Assembly (NCBI RefSeq): GCF_034702125.1
Contig: NC_085875.1
Location: 43,597,270-43,661,269 of the forward strand
DNA from: Engraulis encrasicolus
Lineage: Eukaryota > Chordata > Actinopteri > Clupeiformes > Engraulidae
DNA: 64,000 bases
Reading direction: 5' to 3'
Under the pieces are notes generated by a model. It was not told where the DNA came from, made no database searches, and saw nothing but the letters and a program-made list of their open reading frames with translations. Position 1 is the stretch's first letter; each line of letters opens with the position of its first letter. Below, piece after piece: positions 40,186 through 51,476 of the stretch. Made by a program: the position numbers and the translations under genes.

Positions 40186-40645
40186 CAGTGAGTCCAATAT
40201 GTATTTGATCCCTTGCTGATTTTGCTGGTTTGCCCACTAATAAAGACATGATCAGTCTATAAATTTATGATAATATGCATTCCAACATGGAGAGACACAA
40301 CATCAAAAAGAAAATCCAGAAATAAACTGAAGAGAATATATATTAATTTATTTCCATTTCATCGAGCAAAATAAGTATTTGATCCCCTGACAACTGATTA
40401 CAGTTCCGGGCCCACAGACCAGATGGGCACTTCCGATCAACTTGTCATCTGAATTAAAGACACCTGTACATACTAACATGCATAAAAGACACATTGAATC
40501 AGCAGAATCAGTCCATAGTATGAGTGAATCGGTCACACTCCAACCTCACCAGCATGGGAAAGACCAAAGACTGGTCAAATGATATCAGGGACACGATACC
40601 TGAACAAAGATTAAATGGGCTGCAAAGTCACAAGAAAGAGACTGG
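40186..40645 (+). mobile_element. truncated Tc1-like transposon (5' end only)
   Basis: After a TA at 40184-40185 the sequence has fish Tc1 terminal text (ATGTATTTGATCCCTTGCTG, TTTGCCCACTAATAAAGACA, then the second AAGTATTTGATCCCC direct-repeat copy near 40372). A transposase start follows at 40555 (MGKTKDWSNDIRDTI), similar to the usual N-terminus of these transposases. It degrades after about 25 codons, and no 3' end or catalytic DDE region is present. It abuts the exon-like frame at 40650. Confidence 0.8.
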
Positions 40646-40649
40646 GTAT

Positions 40650-40936
40650 TAATGACCCAGCTGTTGATGCATTTTCTCCAAAATGTGAGGAATACAAAAT
40701 GACTATCCATCAGCCTGTCTGGGGTTCTATACGAGATTTGACCTTTTGTAGGGATTTGATAATCATGAGAACAGAAAGAAAGCACCCTAGAGCTGTACGC
40801 GATGAACTAGGCAATGATATCAAGGTAAATAGTCTCATTCTTTTTGGAGCCTGTGAGCCTGTGATGGCACCTTTCAAATGGAGTCGTTGGAATCAGAGAC
40901 CACTGAAGAGGGAGGCACTGCGAAGAATGCAGAAAG
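40650..40936 (+). CDS. unrecognised exon-like frame A (W-x-x-W-N-Q motif)
   Basis: An open frame, continuous from within the Tc1 remnant, encodes INDPAVDAFSPKCEEYKM, then QPVWGSIRDLTF, RAVRDELGNDI and CEPVMAPFKWSRWNQRPLKR. It ends CAGAAAG|GTATGTG, a good donor leaving phase 1. Its last 30 codons are clearly related to frame B at 41324, suggesting exon duplication. No upstream acceptor was found because the Tc1 remnant abuts it, so the 5' border is uncertain. I do not recognise the family. It could be part of a real small gene, a retained pseudogene or part of another transposon. Confidence 0.33.
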
Positions 40937-41035
40937 GTATGTGAATTTACTAGAACAACTAAAACGTTCTATACCTTTGAGCATTATGGCATGACTGATT
41001 ATTTTACAGCAGATCTGATATATGTAACTCTATGC

Positions 41036-41212
41036 AGTGCACTGTGGCGCAGCACGCTAAGCCCCCCACATTTGGGCTTGCATGCCCATGGGGTACCCCG
41101 GTTCGAGTCCGGCCGAGGTCATTTCCCAATCCCACCCCATCACTCTGTCCCACTTGCTTCCTGTCACCATCTCAGACTGTCCTATCAAATAAAGGCATAA
41201 AAGCCCCTAAAA
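41036..41212 (+). mobile_element. tRNA-derived SINE, subfamily 1
   Basis: The head CACTGTGGCGCAGCACGC and B box GGTTCGAGTCC show RNA polymerase III promoter parts. The body has GTCATTTCCCAATCCCACCC and CTTGCTTCCTGTCACC; the tail is AAATAAAGGCATAAAAGCCC then (AT)n to 41230. It is the same subfamily as 23585-23790. It lies between exon-like frames A and B. Confidence 0.85.
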
Positions 41213-41323
41213 TATATATATATATATATCAAAAAACTATATGCAGATACTCATATACTGATTAAAAAGACTGACTGGTATTGGTGTAGATGAGATGTAT
41301 GATGCATGTATTTGTTTATGTAG

Positions 41324-41411
41324 GCTGTGAGCCAACAGTGGTTGAAACAAGTGCTTGGAGTCACTGGAATCAAAAGCCTCTGAAAGCGGCACTCCAGAGA
41401 ATGGAAACAGT
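41324..41411 (+). CDS. unrecognised exon-like frame B
   Basis: The acceptor TTTGTTTATGTAG precedes a frame encoding CEPTVVETSAWSHWNQKPLK and AALQRMET. It aligns with the end of frame A (CEPV..., W-S-x-W-N-Q-x-P-L-K, ALxRM) and begins in the phase that frame A leaves (G|GC = Gly). The GT donor is at 41412, one base later than needed for phase 1 (the text is ACAGTGTAAGTG rather than ACAGGTAAGTG), so splicing as seen would shift the frame. This is the main sign of decay. Confidence 0.33.
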
Positions 41412-41543
41412 GTAAGTGAATTAGTAGAAATCCACAACCACCCTGATGTTTAGTAAGCACGGCCTGTGAAAAAGTAGGAAGCACATCAATTTTTAATCGT
41501 ATGCCACACAACTGACAACTGTGTCTTGTGCGTTTCATTTTAG

Positions 41544-41660
41544 ACAAAGAACTTAAGTCTGCCATGATTGAGATGTGGTTGCCCAACCAGTCTAGAGGTC
41601 AGATTCAGCCAGTTATGAGAACAAAGAACAACGATCACCAATGGAACATCTATGATCTCA
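41544..41660 (+). CDS. unrecognised exon-like frame C
   Basis: A strong acceptor (CGTTTCATTTTAG) and donor (CTCA|GTGAGT) bracket 117 bp. It is open in the frame that accepts phase 1 and leaves phase 1: DKELKSAMIEMWLPNQSRGQ, then PVMRTKNNDHQWNIYDLS. Frames B (87 bp if ended one base earlier) and C are both symmetric 1-1 exons. No continuation was found downstream to 42590. The function is unknown. Confidence 0.33.
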
Positions 41661-41796
41661 GTGAGTTCAAACAACACTACATAGTTTTTTTCTCAACTTT
41701 AAAATGTATAGTGTATATGTTTGTAATCGCACAAAACATTTATTTTTCTTTGAACATCACAATATGGGGGTGCAGTGGACTTCGTCAGAATGCAAT

Positions 41797-42350
41797 ACGG
41801 TATGATACGATACGATACGATACTATTAGACTTTATTGTTAGTTTCACTGAAATTCATTTTGCGTCCCTGAGCAACAGGACATACACATGACATCACATC
41901 TCAAGACTGTTGCACAACTGACAAAAACATACATGCATACATACATTACATACAACCTACACAACTTTAAAAAATCTTACCAACATGGAGTGATAAGCTC
42001 TATGCAGTCTTACGACTGATTTAACAAAATAATGGGAAGAGGGATGTTGAGAACGGGGAGTGGGAGGCTTCACAGCAAGTCTAGTCAGTCCAATTGGAGC
42101 ACAATGGATCTCCAAGCCTTATTCTTCTCTGTTAGAGGGATTTTGTGCGGTGGTTTCATGCCAAGGAATGTTAAATGCCAAATTATCATGGTGGCATGGA
42201 GGGCTAGGTCAAGCTTCCTCTCTGCATGCTGATTAAAAAATATGCTGATTTCTCTGTCTGCGAGTGTGTCACCTGCATATTCAGAGAGCTCCTCTTTCAT
42301 TAAGAACTGTGGAGAGGATGGGGCCAACCACTGCTGGCTTGTTCACCTTT
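41797..42350. repeat. (GATAC)n plus retroposon-tail-like fragment
   Basis: GATAC pentamer tandem (41797-41822) then ACTTTATTGTTAGTTTCACT and a long non-coding stretch with no intact frame. It resembles the families at 10920 and 39595. Confidence 0.35.
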
Positions 42351-42600
42351 CGTTGCTCTTTCAATTACACATGGGAGAGAGAATGCGGGTTTCATTTAGG
42401 TGACTGTCAGTGGGGGTGATTTAAAGTCACCGTTCTTACCATATTCATAAGCGTTCCTCATACATAAGTCATCAATTGAAAGAGCATTTTGTGTTATATA
42501 CAATGAGTTACTGTATTTGACTACTGGCCTGCCAGGATCATGACTATGTATGATGTATGATCTATAAGCTGTGACATATGGTTTCATAAATGTACATGGT

Positions 42601-42775
42601 CAAGTCCCAGCTGTGGCTCAAACGGCTGGGCACTGGACTGCTACACCGACGACCCGGATTCGATGCTGGCCCGGGCCATTTCCAAATCCTTCCCCGCCTC
42701 CCTCTTCCAACTCATTTCCTGGCTCTGTCCTGCTGTCCTATCTGTAAAATAATAAAAGACAAATCAAATGTCTTA
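42601..42775 (+). mobile_element. tRNA-derived SINE, subfamily 2
   Basis: The head CAGCTGTGGCTCAAACGGCT and B-box-like GGATTCGATGC, body GGGCCATTTCCAAATCCTTC and a TAAAATAATAAAAGACAAA tail. It matches the reverse copy at 47236-47392. Confidence 0.8.
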
Positions 42776-45539
42776 ACAAAAACACATGGTCAACACCAGG
42801 GCTGGACGGGGACCAAAAAAGCACCCGATCATTTTTGGCTTTGACTGACCCCTCACACATACACATGCAGTACGTACTATATCCTGCTTGACCCAGTCCA
42901 CTGTTTATATCAAAGATGGACCAATGGGCCGTCTCCCCTACATCAGTCCATAAGAAAAAACAAACAAGCAAACAAACATGAAAACAAACTCCCTGGGAAC
43001 TGTCGGCCCACCGGGAAAATGCCCTGTATGCCAGATTACCAGTCCACGACTGGTTACCACACAAGAAGGAAAGTACAGCCAAAAGGAGCAGGAATTCCTC
43101 CCCGCCTGTAGTAATAACCTCCGATGATGTTCACACTGAGCTCCATTTCCTGTAGACGGATGATGATTATTTGGTAATGATGTCAGTGTGTTGAAGGGTT
43201 GGGCCATTCTCATAAATGTTTGTGTTGCCTTCCCATCACGGTATTCAGAGTGCCAGCTTCTTCCAGTCCAACATCCATTGACCAGGACCGTCCAGCGAAT
43301 CAGCTTGTGCAGTAATGTGTTCATCAGTCAGTTTGATCACCCATTAAGTGTGCTAGTACGCTGCAAATGTGTGTTTTGGTTGGAGTTTGCAATGGATCTC
43401 CTCTTTTATCAAGCTGCAGATACAATCTTTGAGATGTAAGTGAACAGTTGAAGGATGTACTGTAGGGTTGTTCTACTACACTGTACAAATGTGAAGGGTT
43501 CTTCTAACAACCTTCAGTTGGACGTTAGGGAACTTAAAAGTTCTCTGAGGAACCTGAGAAGTTCCGTGAAGAAAGTTTTAGGAACTGCCCAGAGGTTCCT
43601 TAGAGTACCTTAACAGGCTCTTCCACAGTGGCAACGGAAGGGTACCTGCCTTTACGTTCATGGATTCTCTGAGGAACCATCTGGGGCTTCCAAGAACCAG
43701 TTTGACACATATACGTAGGTACCTGTTGTATTCCTCAGAGAGCTGTTAGGGGTTTCGCCACAGTGATAGAGTGCAGGTTCCTTTTTTACTGCGAGAGCAG
43801 AGCATGTTTATCAAGAGATTCAGAACCATCTGAGTGAGACTGGAGCTGTGACTGCTGTCCATGGTGCTGAATTGAAGAAGGCCTAGTCACTGTGTTACAT
43901 GAGGCTTAGCGGATGCTTTCTATCCAAAGTTATTTAGGGGCCAGCCAGGTGTTGGCTACAGTCCCTGGTCCCTGGTCCTATTGGTATGGAATTAAATTGT
44001 TACCTTCTGGCCACAACATCAACTCACTAACAACCGCTAGTCCTCAGCTGCCCTCTTCACCTTGGGCTTCATTTTTTATAAACTAAAGTCATGAAAGGGT
44101 CCATTGAGTGTTTTAAACTGTTGGAAATAAAACCTGTGACGGGAAGTCATTAGAATAGAATGATACCCCAAATCTGTGTCAAGTAATCGCATGGCAGCTA
44201 CTGGAGCCTTCAACACCCCTCCTGATTATTGGTGTGTTCACGACTTGAAATAGCTTTGTAGCACAACACCCTGAAGCATGCACATCTTCAATTGTATTGG
44301 AGTGTCTACTCTACACCCCCTCAGGCCGTTCTGGCAGTGTATCAAGCGAGGGTCACAATGTTTGTTGAATACACACAGGTCAACACAGCTTAAGCACCTG
44401 CCCCTTTGCCCTACTGGACAAAAAAAATGCCCTTTTGTCAAGCTTCAGTGATATGAAATCTGTATGCCTCATTGGCTGCCCTGATGCAGTCCAGTTGATC
44501 ATTTGCGGAAAAAAGCCACACATTAATCACATATTGATTGAAAAGGAATTAAGCCTTAACTCACAGAAAGACTGTGCAGTGTCCCTGTGTTTCCACAGCT
44601 CTATGTTAGAAGAATTACAAACCTTCCCTTTTGCACTCGGTCAATAGCCTACCAAATTCAAATTCTGTTATCACAAGAAGGACTGTTTTGCTGTGCCAGA
44701 CCAAAACCATCCCTTACCATGACCTATCAGTAAAGAAATGTTTTTGAAAAAAATCTTTGTTAGAAGTTAGAAAAATCTAGATAGGCTGTGGGTGGAAACA
44801 TAGGGTTAACCCCTCATCATCAGCTCTTCCTCGTGTCATAAAATATAGATTGTTTCCACTTTGCTGTGACGAATTGGCCAATGTTGTGTACTCGATATCC
44901 GCCTAGGCATGCTCAGCTATGGTAGATTAGGTTATGTGGACCACAGTCAGACAGTCTATTGGTCAGACAGATTATTGGTCATTTGAACGCACGGGTGGGT
45001 CCCATGCTCTCGGTCTGTAAATCATTACAAGTGAAATTATTTCTGTCTCAGTAACTTTTACTGGAGCATATTTTCCTCCCCCTCGTTTTGTGAAGGCATC
45101 AATGTTTGCCTAGCAGAATGAGTAACTTTTATGACCTGAATGTGGCCTAAAGTTTGCATTCAAATGTGTTAATTATGTGATTCAGCACAAAAAAATATGG
45201 TCTTCAATGTCATGAGTAAATACACAATCATCATATAGCCTCACTGTCAAACTGTCAAAAGACTCCCTGTCAATGAAAAAAGTCACTACAACATTACAAC
45301 ATCTCTATGATATTGAAGAGACTCTTAAGTAACAAATCACAGCCTTGGCATGGCCATTTTGACAATAACAAACTTAAAACAGTGTCGTTCTCTTTAAAGG
45401 GTTAAAACCACACGTAAATAATCTCCAAGCGCTTAGACTTTTTTCACACATTACATTGAAATAAATGAGCCAATGACAAGAATGCAGAGCTTGCATTGCT
45501 TGTCCAAACAAAACGTTTCCCAAATTGACAGAAGTCCTC
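42776..45539. other. noncoding, no gene seen
   Basis: AT-rich unique sequence with the GGTTC-type repeat at 43479-43785. No exon, RNA gene or long STR is recognised. Confidence 0.5.
43479..43785. mobile_element. fish GGTTCTT/AAGAACC palindromic repeat, second copy
   Basis: Opens CACTGTACAAATGTGAAGGG and has many GAACCT/AGGTTC inverted phrases (TCTGAGGAACCTGAGAAG, CAGAGGTTCCTTAGAG, TCTGAGGAACCATC), closing with GTTCCTTTTTTACTG. It is divergent from 20697-20969. Confidence 0.5.
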
Positions 45540-45960
45540 ATTAGAGGGGGAATTTACATTCCCTCATAATTGTGCTGCTTCCTTGATTATTAAATGATGT
45601 CCCGTATTAACCAATATAATAGGGTTAATCAAGCCTTGCTCATCGCACTTATTATTTTCCATCCCTTCGTGAAAAAAAAGTATTACAAAAAAAACAACAG
45701 ATACAGGATTTAATTAATTATATCAGTTCGTTTCATCAGCGCCCACCCGTAACATTAATATCATGCTGCAAATGGAGGAAAGAGGAAAAGACGACGAGGT
45801 CCCGGCCCGGCCCGGACCACAGCGGAGATGAAAGATGGGACTCAAATTAATTAGGTGCTAATTATACAGTGGGAGTCGGGGAGTCGTTTGCATAATGAGG
45901 CTCCATCATCGAACGGAGAACCAGAGCCCCCGTCACTATCAGCAGTAAGCCTCCATGGGG
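45540..45960. promoter_or_regulatory. candidate conserved noncoding element (homeodomain sites)
   Basis: A low-repeat block with dense homeodomain-type cores: GGATTTAATTAATTATATC at 45707, ACTCAAATTAATTAGGTGCT and AATTATACAG at 45840-45869, GTTTGCATAATGAGG (octamer-like) at 45886. It mixes AT-rich TF-core sequence with a GC-rich CGGCCCGGCCCGG segment, has no ORF, and lies 10 kb upstream of insm1. This resembles ancient vertebrate enhancers in style. The role is inferred. Confidence 0.35.
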
Positions 45961-46194
45961 GCTGGAAGGCCCCGCCCTGCACCCCACCTACCACAACCAT
46001 CACCACCACCACCTGAACCAACCTCCCTAGCCCAGCCACCGCATTGCACCTCTCCCCCCCCCCCTTCTGGGCACAGTGGAGCCCTAAACCTCCCCCTGCG
46101 CACCTTCCACACTCCTCTGGAGCCTGACTGTGTTGTGACCCTGCGGCCTAGTGATGTTGCTTGGCTGGGTGGTTTGGTTTGTCCATTGGGGGAG

Positions 46195-46405
46195 GTGGTG
46201 TTTAATTTAACACTTAGTGAGGCGGCCCAAAAACAGTCTTTTCAGTGTCGAATGACAGATGAATTTTAACACTCTTCCATACACAGTAAAAAAGAAGTGT
46301 TAATTCATTACTTAGAGAGTTGATTTAACATCAGCCAAGACACTATTTCATCACCCAAACCAACTCTCTAAGTGTTGGACTAGCACTGCATACGTTTACT
46401 GTGGA
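46195..46405. mobile_element. MITE-like repeat with AACACTTAGAG phrases
   Basis: Inverted phrases TTTAATTTAACACTTAGTGA, AAGTGTTAATTCATTACTTA, AGAGAGTTGATTTAACATC and ACCAACTCTCTAAGTGTTGG give a palindromic short element, a type common in teleosts. Ends are approximate. Confidence 0.45.
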
Positions 46406-47180
46406 GGGTGTCCGTACGTATGTGGTCCTACTCTCTAAGGTAAGTGTTAGCGTTGCAAATTTTAGTGGGGTGATGGTGGTGTTGGGGGAATAGGTGGGTG
46501 GGTGTATAATGATGTGGCTGGCATGCCATTGCCCATCATGCACCACGCTGTTGGTTGTCAAGCAGAGATCTCTTTCTGGATGCTAAAGGTCAGATGCCAA
46601 TAGCCCTGGGCCTCCTGGGGAGATGGGATTTGTAATCGGATTGCAGACTTCTGCATCCCTTGGAAAGCGACTGTTTAATGCTTGCGGGGGATTGCTTGAG
46701 TGCTGTCTCAGCTTTAGCCAAATGCAGAGTGGACTAATTCATCTGTGTGTTTTTTGCTGTTTTTTTTCCTTTGAAGTAGGAGGAGGGGGCAGTTTTCTCA
46801 ATCCAAGGATTGTTTTTCAAGATTTGATGCCCTTTCTGAAGGGTCTGTGGATGTTTTTTCTGTCATTATATATTCATCCAAATACTAGTTTAATCATCGC
46901 TATTCTCCTTTGCGTGCATTCGAGATATCTCAAGTTGATTTGCCCTGGTCCTCTGACATTCTCGGCCCCACATCGTAAACAACGTCTCTAGGGGAAAAAA
47001 CAAAGGGGATTACAAAAAGAGAGTAATTATTAATCACATAATATGAATCTTCAATCAATTTTTCGTCTCTTAAACACAGTTTTTCTTTTTCTTTTGTGAT
47101 TGCTGTCTCTCAGTTCATCTTCCCTTTCCTTGATCCATGTGTCCTCTGCACTGTCCCATACTGGTTCATTTTTTTAATTC
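46406..47180. other. noncoding, no gene seen
   Basis: Unique sequence with T-rich stretches, ending in a (TA)n of about 20 bp at 47186-47206. Confidence 0.5.
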
Positions 47181-47235
47181 TTTTTTATATATATATATAT
47201 ATATACAGTAGCCTACATAATATATTTAGGGATTT

Positions 47236-47392
47236 GTATTATTTTTTAGACAGGACAGTGGGAGATGACAGGAACACAAGTTGGGAGAGAGAGACGGGGA
47301 AGGATATGGAAATGGCCCGGGCTGGGAGCTGAACGTGGGTCGCCCAGGAAGCAGTCCAATGCCCAGCCGCTAGAGCCATGGCGGGGCCTTTT
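47236..47392 (-). mobile_element. tRNA-derived SINE, subfamily 2, reverse copy
   Basis: On the - strand: GGCCCCGCCATGGCTCTAGC, GGCTGGGCATTGGACTGCTT, the CGTTCAGCTCCC B-box region, GGGCCATTTCCATATCCTTC and TGTCCTGTCTAAAAAA. It matches 42601-42775. Confidence 0.8.
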
Positions 47393-47771
47393 TTAAACTC
47401 TTTTAAGTGCTTTTAAAATCCAAGCAACCTCTGGTGGAATGACTGGGTGTATTTGGACATAAAGCGGAATGGCAGTGACAGTAGCTTTAGCCACAGAGGT
47501 CATCTTCTCTGTTTTATTTACCTCAACACAGATCAGACCTTTCACGCTAGACAACAGTATTATTTTTCTGTCCAGCGATATCGCCATGGAAGCCATTGTT
47601 ATCAGAATTGCTCAGTCCCCCTTCCTCCTCCTCCTCCTCCTCCTCCTTCTCCTCCTCTTTCTTCTTCTCCTGCGAGAGCTGATGGCATCCCCCCACTCTC
47701 TTTGCCACTCTGTCCCCCTTTTCTCTCTGTCTCTCTCTATCTCTCTTTCTGCCTTTCTTTCTTGTTTCTTT

Positions 47772-47773
47772 CT

Positions 47774-47871
<98 letters not shown>

Positions 47872-47895
47872 TTTCCCTCTCCCTCTCCCTCTCTC
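47772..47895. repeat. (CTTT)n-(CT)n microsatellite
   Basis: About 11 CTTT units (47772-47816), then CT to 47868 and a CCCTCT tail. A (CTC)n/(CCT)n tract lies just before at 47618-47660. Confidence 0.95.
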
Positions 47896-48037
47896 TCTCT
47901 GCTTAAATGTCACTGTGTAAATGTCATCGGTGTTCCCCTCCTCTGGTATTTCATGCAGGCAGGTGGGCCTAATCTGCGGCTGCATTCCTCCAGCTTCGCC
48001 AGCGGAGGCCCGGCCGCGCCACCAGATGTTACTCACA

Positions 48038-48040
<3 letters not shown>

Positions 48041-48115
<75 letters not shown>

Positions 48116-48150
48116 GATGCGCTTCCTGGCAGTACCCCCTCCTTCCTTCC

Positions 48151-48186
<36 letters not shown>
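48041..48186. repeat. (GA)n and (CA)n microsatellites
   Basis: (GA)n 48041-48112 and (CA)n 48151-48185, 40 bp apart. Confidence 0.95.
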
Positions 48187-48193
<7 letters not shown>

Positions 48194-48814
48194 TTTCTCT
48201 CTCGTCCACTAGCAGCATTCGATTTTCATTTCCAAAGAGTATCGGCTAGTTATGTAAATAGAACAAACAAAAACCAAACGGCGTAACAATGGGGCCCGCT
48301 TGCTATCAAAATGTCAAACATTTCTAGATAGGCTTCGCTCGCACACAGGAGGCAGCGTGTGTTTTTTTCTTATCAAAGGTAGGCCTGAGACAAAAAGATG
48401 AGAGTGAGAAGGTGACACAAGGGCGCGATCGGGTTACCGAGGAACTGAATGGAGAATTGGACGTGTGGACAAGTCATAAAGGGAGAGAATCTCATTAAAA
48501 AGCGCAGAAGGTAAAAAGAATAGGTCGCGCTTTAGATAAATAAATGAGGAGGAAGCTCGGTGTGCGGACATTTTGTTTTTTGTTCCGTAAACCACTTACT
48601 ATGTTTTGATGGTTCGCAAGCAAAGCGTGAACAAACAAAAGGACTATAACGCTGCTTCTTTTATTTAATATGCAAAGCGAATAAACCCTTAACCTTATTT
48701 CCCACTTCTTTTGAAGCTGGTGAGGACTTGTCTATCTATTTCATCGAAGAGAAGAGAAGATCAAATAAAAAACCCTGAGACAGGAGTTGTCTTTTGAAAT
48801 TGGATTGTGTCCAC
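48187..48814. other. unique noncoding, possibly constrained
   Basis: 600 bp free of repeats and ORFs with CpG-containing AT/GC mixed text (e.g. AAGGGCGCGATCGGGTTACC). It could be regulatory; nothing more can be said. Confidence 0.3.
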
Positions 48815-48975
48815 CACCAGGGCCGCTGACAGCTTTGGCTGGACCCGGGACAAAGACAACTGAAAGGGCCCCAAACCCAATGCATACAATGTAATGAGGA
48901 CCCAATTCTGGCCCCCCTTTCTCCCTGGGCCCGGGACATCTCACCCTTTTGTCCCTCCCTATCAGCATCCCTGTC
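48815..48975 (+). repeat. dispersed GGCCC-rich repeat, intact copy
   Basis: Contains GGGCCGCTGACAGCTTTGGC, ACTGAAAGGGCCCCAAACCC, AATGCATACAATGTAATG and GGACCCAATTCTGGCCCC. Its ATACAATGTAATG site corresponds to the insertion point of the 5 kb nest at 53054, giving an in-window empty-site reference. Confidence 0.7.
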
Positions 48976-49200
48976 CACCACCGCCACTCCCTCACTCACT
49001 CAGGGCCACATAGCGGAGTGGGACTTGACCAGTGGTGGTGGTGGTGGTGGTGACTATAGGCAGGGCCAGCTCCTCCATTGTACTGTGGTGTGACGGCTGC
49101 TCTGGGTGACAACGGTGACAGACGCGGCAGCACCACAGCCAGCGGTCAAGGGTCACTCCATCCATCTCTGTCCATTGGAGAGGGGGGGGGGGGGGGACAC

Positions 49201-49204
<4 letters not shown>

Positions 49205-49294
<90 letters not shown>
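49205..49294. repeat. (GT)n microsatellite
   Basis: 90 bp GT tract, preceded by G runs (49182-49195) and followed by (GA)n. Confidence 0.96.
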
Positions 49295-49296
<2 letters not shown>

Positions 49297-49422
49297 AGTG
49301 AGAGAGAGAGAGGGTGTGCACGCGTGCGTGCGTGCGAGACAGAGAGAGAAAGTGAATTGGGGTCTATTTGTGAGAGAGTGAGTATGTACCGTATGTAAGT
49401 GTGTGAGAATTGGAGAGTAACC

Positions 49423-49536
<114 letters not shown>

Positions 49537-49579
49537 ACATGCATGCTGCGTTCTGTTTGTATGCGTGCGTGCGTGCGTA

Positions 49580-49613
<34 letters not shown>

Positions 49614-49809
49614 CACTATGTGTATGGGGAACTGGTGAGACCTCATTGATTACGTGGTGTTGAGGAGGGAGATGTCCCAGCAGGGATCGAGAGAGAGAGA
49701 GGGACAGGGCCACTCACTGCGATGACACTGCTGTGACAGGCAGCACATGGCAGAGCAGGAAGGGGACATGATGAGGGGTCAGGACCAGCTGCCTGCTGGC
49801 TGGAAGAGG

Positions 49810-49810
<1 letters not shown>

Positions 49811-49900
<90 letters not shown>

Positions 49901-49964
49901 TGTGTCTGTGTCTGTGTCTGTGTCTGTGTCTGTGTGTGCATGAGCGTGTGCGTGTGTCTGTGTG

Positions 49965-50025
<61 letters not shown>
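49811..50025. repeat. compound (GT)n-(TGTGTC)n-(GT)n microsatellite
   Basis: GT to 49899, about seven TGTGTC hexamers to 49937, an imperfect spacer, then GT 49969-50025. After it, two related segments GGGCGTACGAGTATTTAAAT and GGGCGTGCGAGTATTAAAAT (50033, 50102) show a 69 bp tandem duplication. Confidence 0.94.
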
Positions 50026-50028
<3 letters not shown>

Positions 50029-50199
50029 GCGTGGGCGTACGAGTATTTAAATGGACGAGAGGAGGACTGCTGTGTGTTTGTGTGCGTGTTGTGATCTGTG
50101 TGGGCGTGCGAGTATTAAAATGGATGGGAGAAAGACAGACAGAGACAGAGAAGGATGAGAGCATCAAAAAGAGATGGATAGAGGCAAGAGGAGGGAGGG

Positions 50200-51431
50200 A
50201 AAGGAGTTGAAAGGTAAAGAAAGCGAGAGTGACAGCAGCAAGAGGGCTGGCAGACGTCTCTTCTCTCTCTCCACCCCCCCCCCACACCCCTTAGTCTTCT
50301 TCTCCCCCCTTTTCCTCACTTTCACTACCACGGTCACCACTGCCGCCCAGTCGCTTTAGAGAGAGACAGATCTGTCCATACGCTCACACGCCTACTGCCA
50401 ACCAACTTCCTGTCCCTTCCTCGTCCCCTCGAGTCCTGACACTTGACACAGTCTCCAAGAGGCTGACCAGACCAGACGTCCCTGATGTCCCTTTGTGTTA
50501 GTGGGATGTTCCTGTTACAATACAAGGAAAGACATTCTGTCCTTGCTTGTTTAATTTGTTAAGACACGGCACCTGTTATGAATTTCCTGTTATCGGAATA
50601 GAAATGATCAAGTCGTAATGGTATAATACTTCATGTAATATAATGGTAGTATAGTACCAAGTCTTAGAAATATATCTGACAAGCAACTCTGAGATGTGGT
50701 CATCTACAGGGCCATAACGAGACGTTTTCAAATACTGAGGTCAAATACTGAGTGCTGCATGCTGTACATATAGAATGCTTCAAACTCTTCAGTTTGTTTT
50801 CATTAATCACTGTCTTGAGGATAAATGGGGGTGGTGTATACAGACTGATCATTGTTGATCATAGATCATATAGATACATGTTACATTTCTAAAAAAAATA
50901 ATAATACAGAGGATGACCTCTGTTTCCTCAATGGTCATGTATCCTTAAACAGAGTTTTCCATTGCATGTCGAAAATTCATCATTCAGTAAGGGGACTCTG
51001 TATGGTAAGTAGGTTTCTCATTTATTCGATACCACATTGAAATCTTAAATTGAACATATAAAACTGTCTTCACAACATTACTTTCAGAGCACAAGCTGTG
51101 ATACTTACATGACCTTTCAGAGCATGGACATAGGAATGGATGGGAAATGGAAGCTAGTAGTTGGCAAATGAAACCCAGCCAGAGCCTTCCGTCATCCAAC
51201 ATCCTTCCGCCTTTTACTGGGGATGGTGGTGGCCATGGCTAGTGACAGCATGCCGTGGTCTGGTGGCCGGGGCGAGCCAGCCCTCCTGTTAACTAAAGTT
51301 TAACCATTCAGCCAGGTGTTTGCCATGGACCTGAGCACATATTTGCTTTGCCCCCGCTCTGTGGTGACAATGCCTCTCGGGCTCCAATGGCAGCCTTGTG
51401 TCTCATGTGACCAGCTGCCTCTTTCTCCCCC

Positions 51432-51476
<45 letters not shown>

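Noticed and set aside
45955..46269. A 104-codon + strand Pro-rich frame
   Set aside because: Composition-driven CCACC/CCCC translation; it overlaps the MITE-like repeat and has no exon signals.
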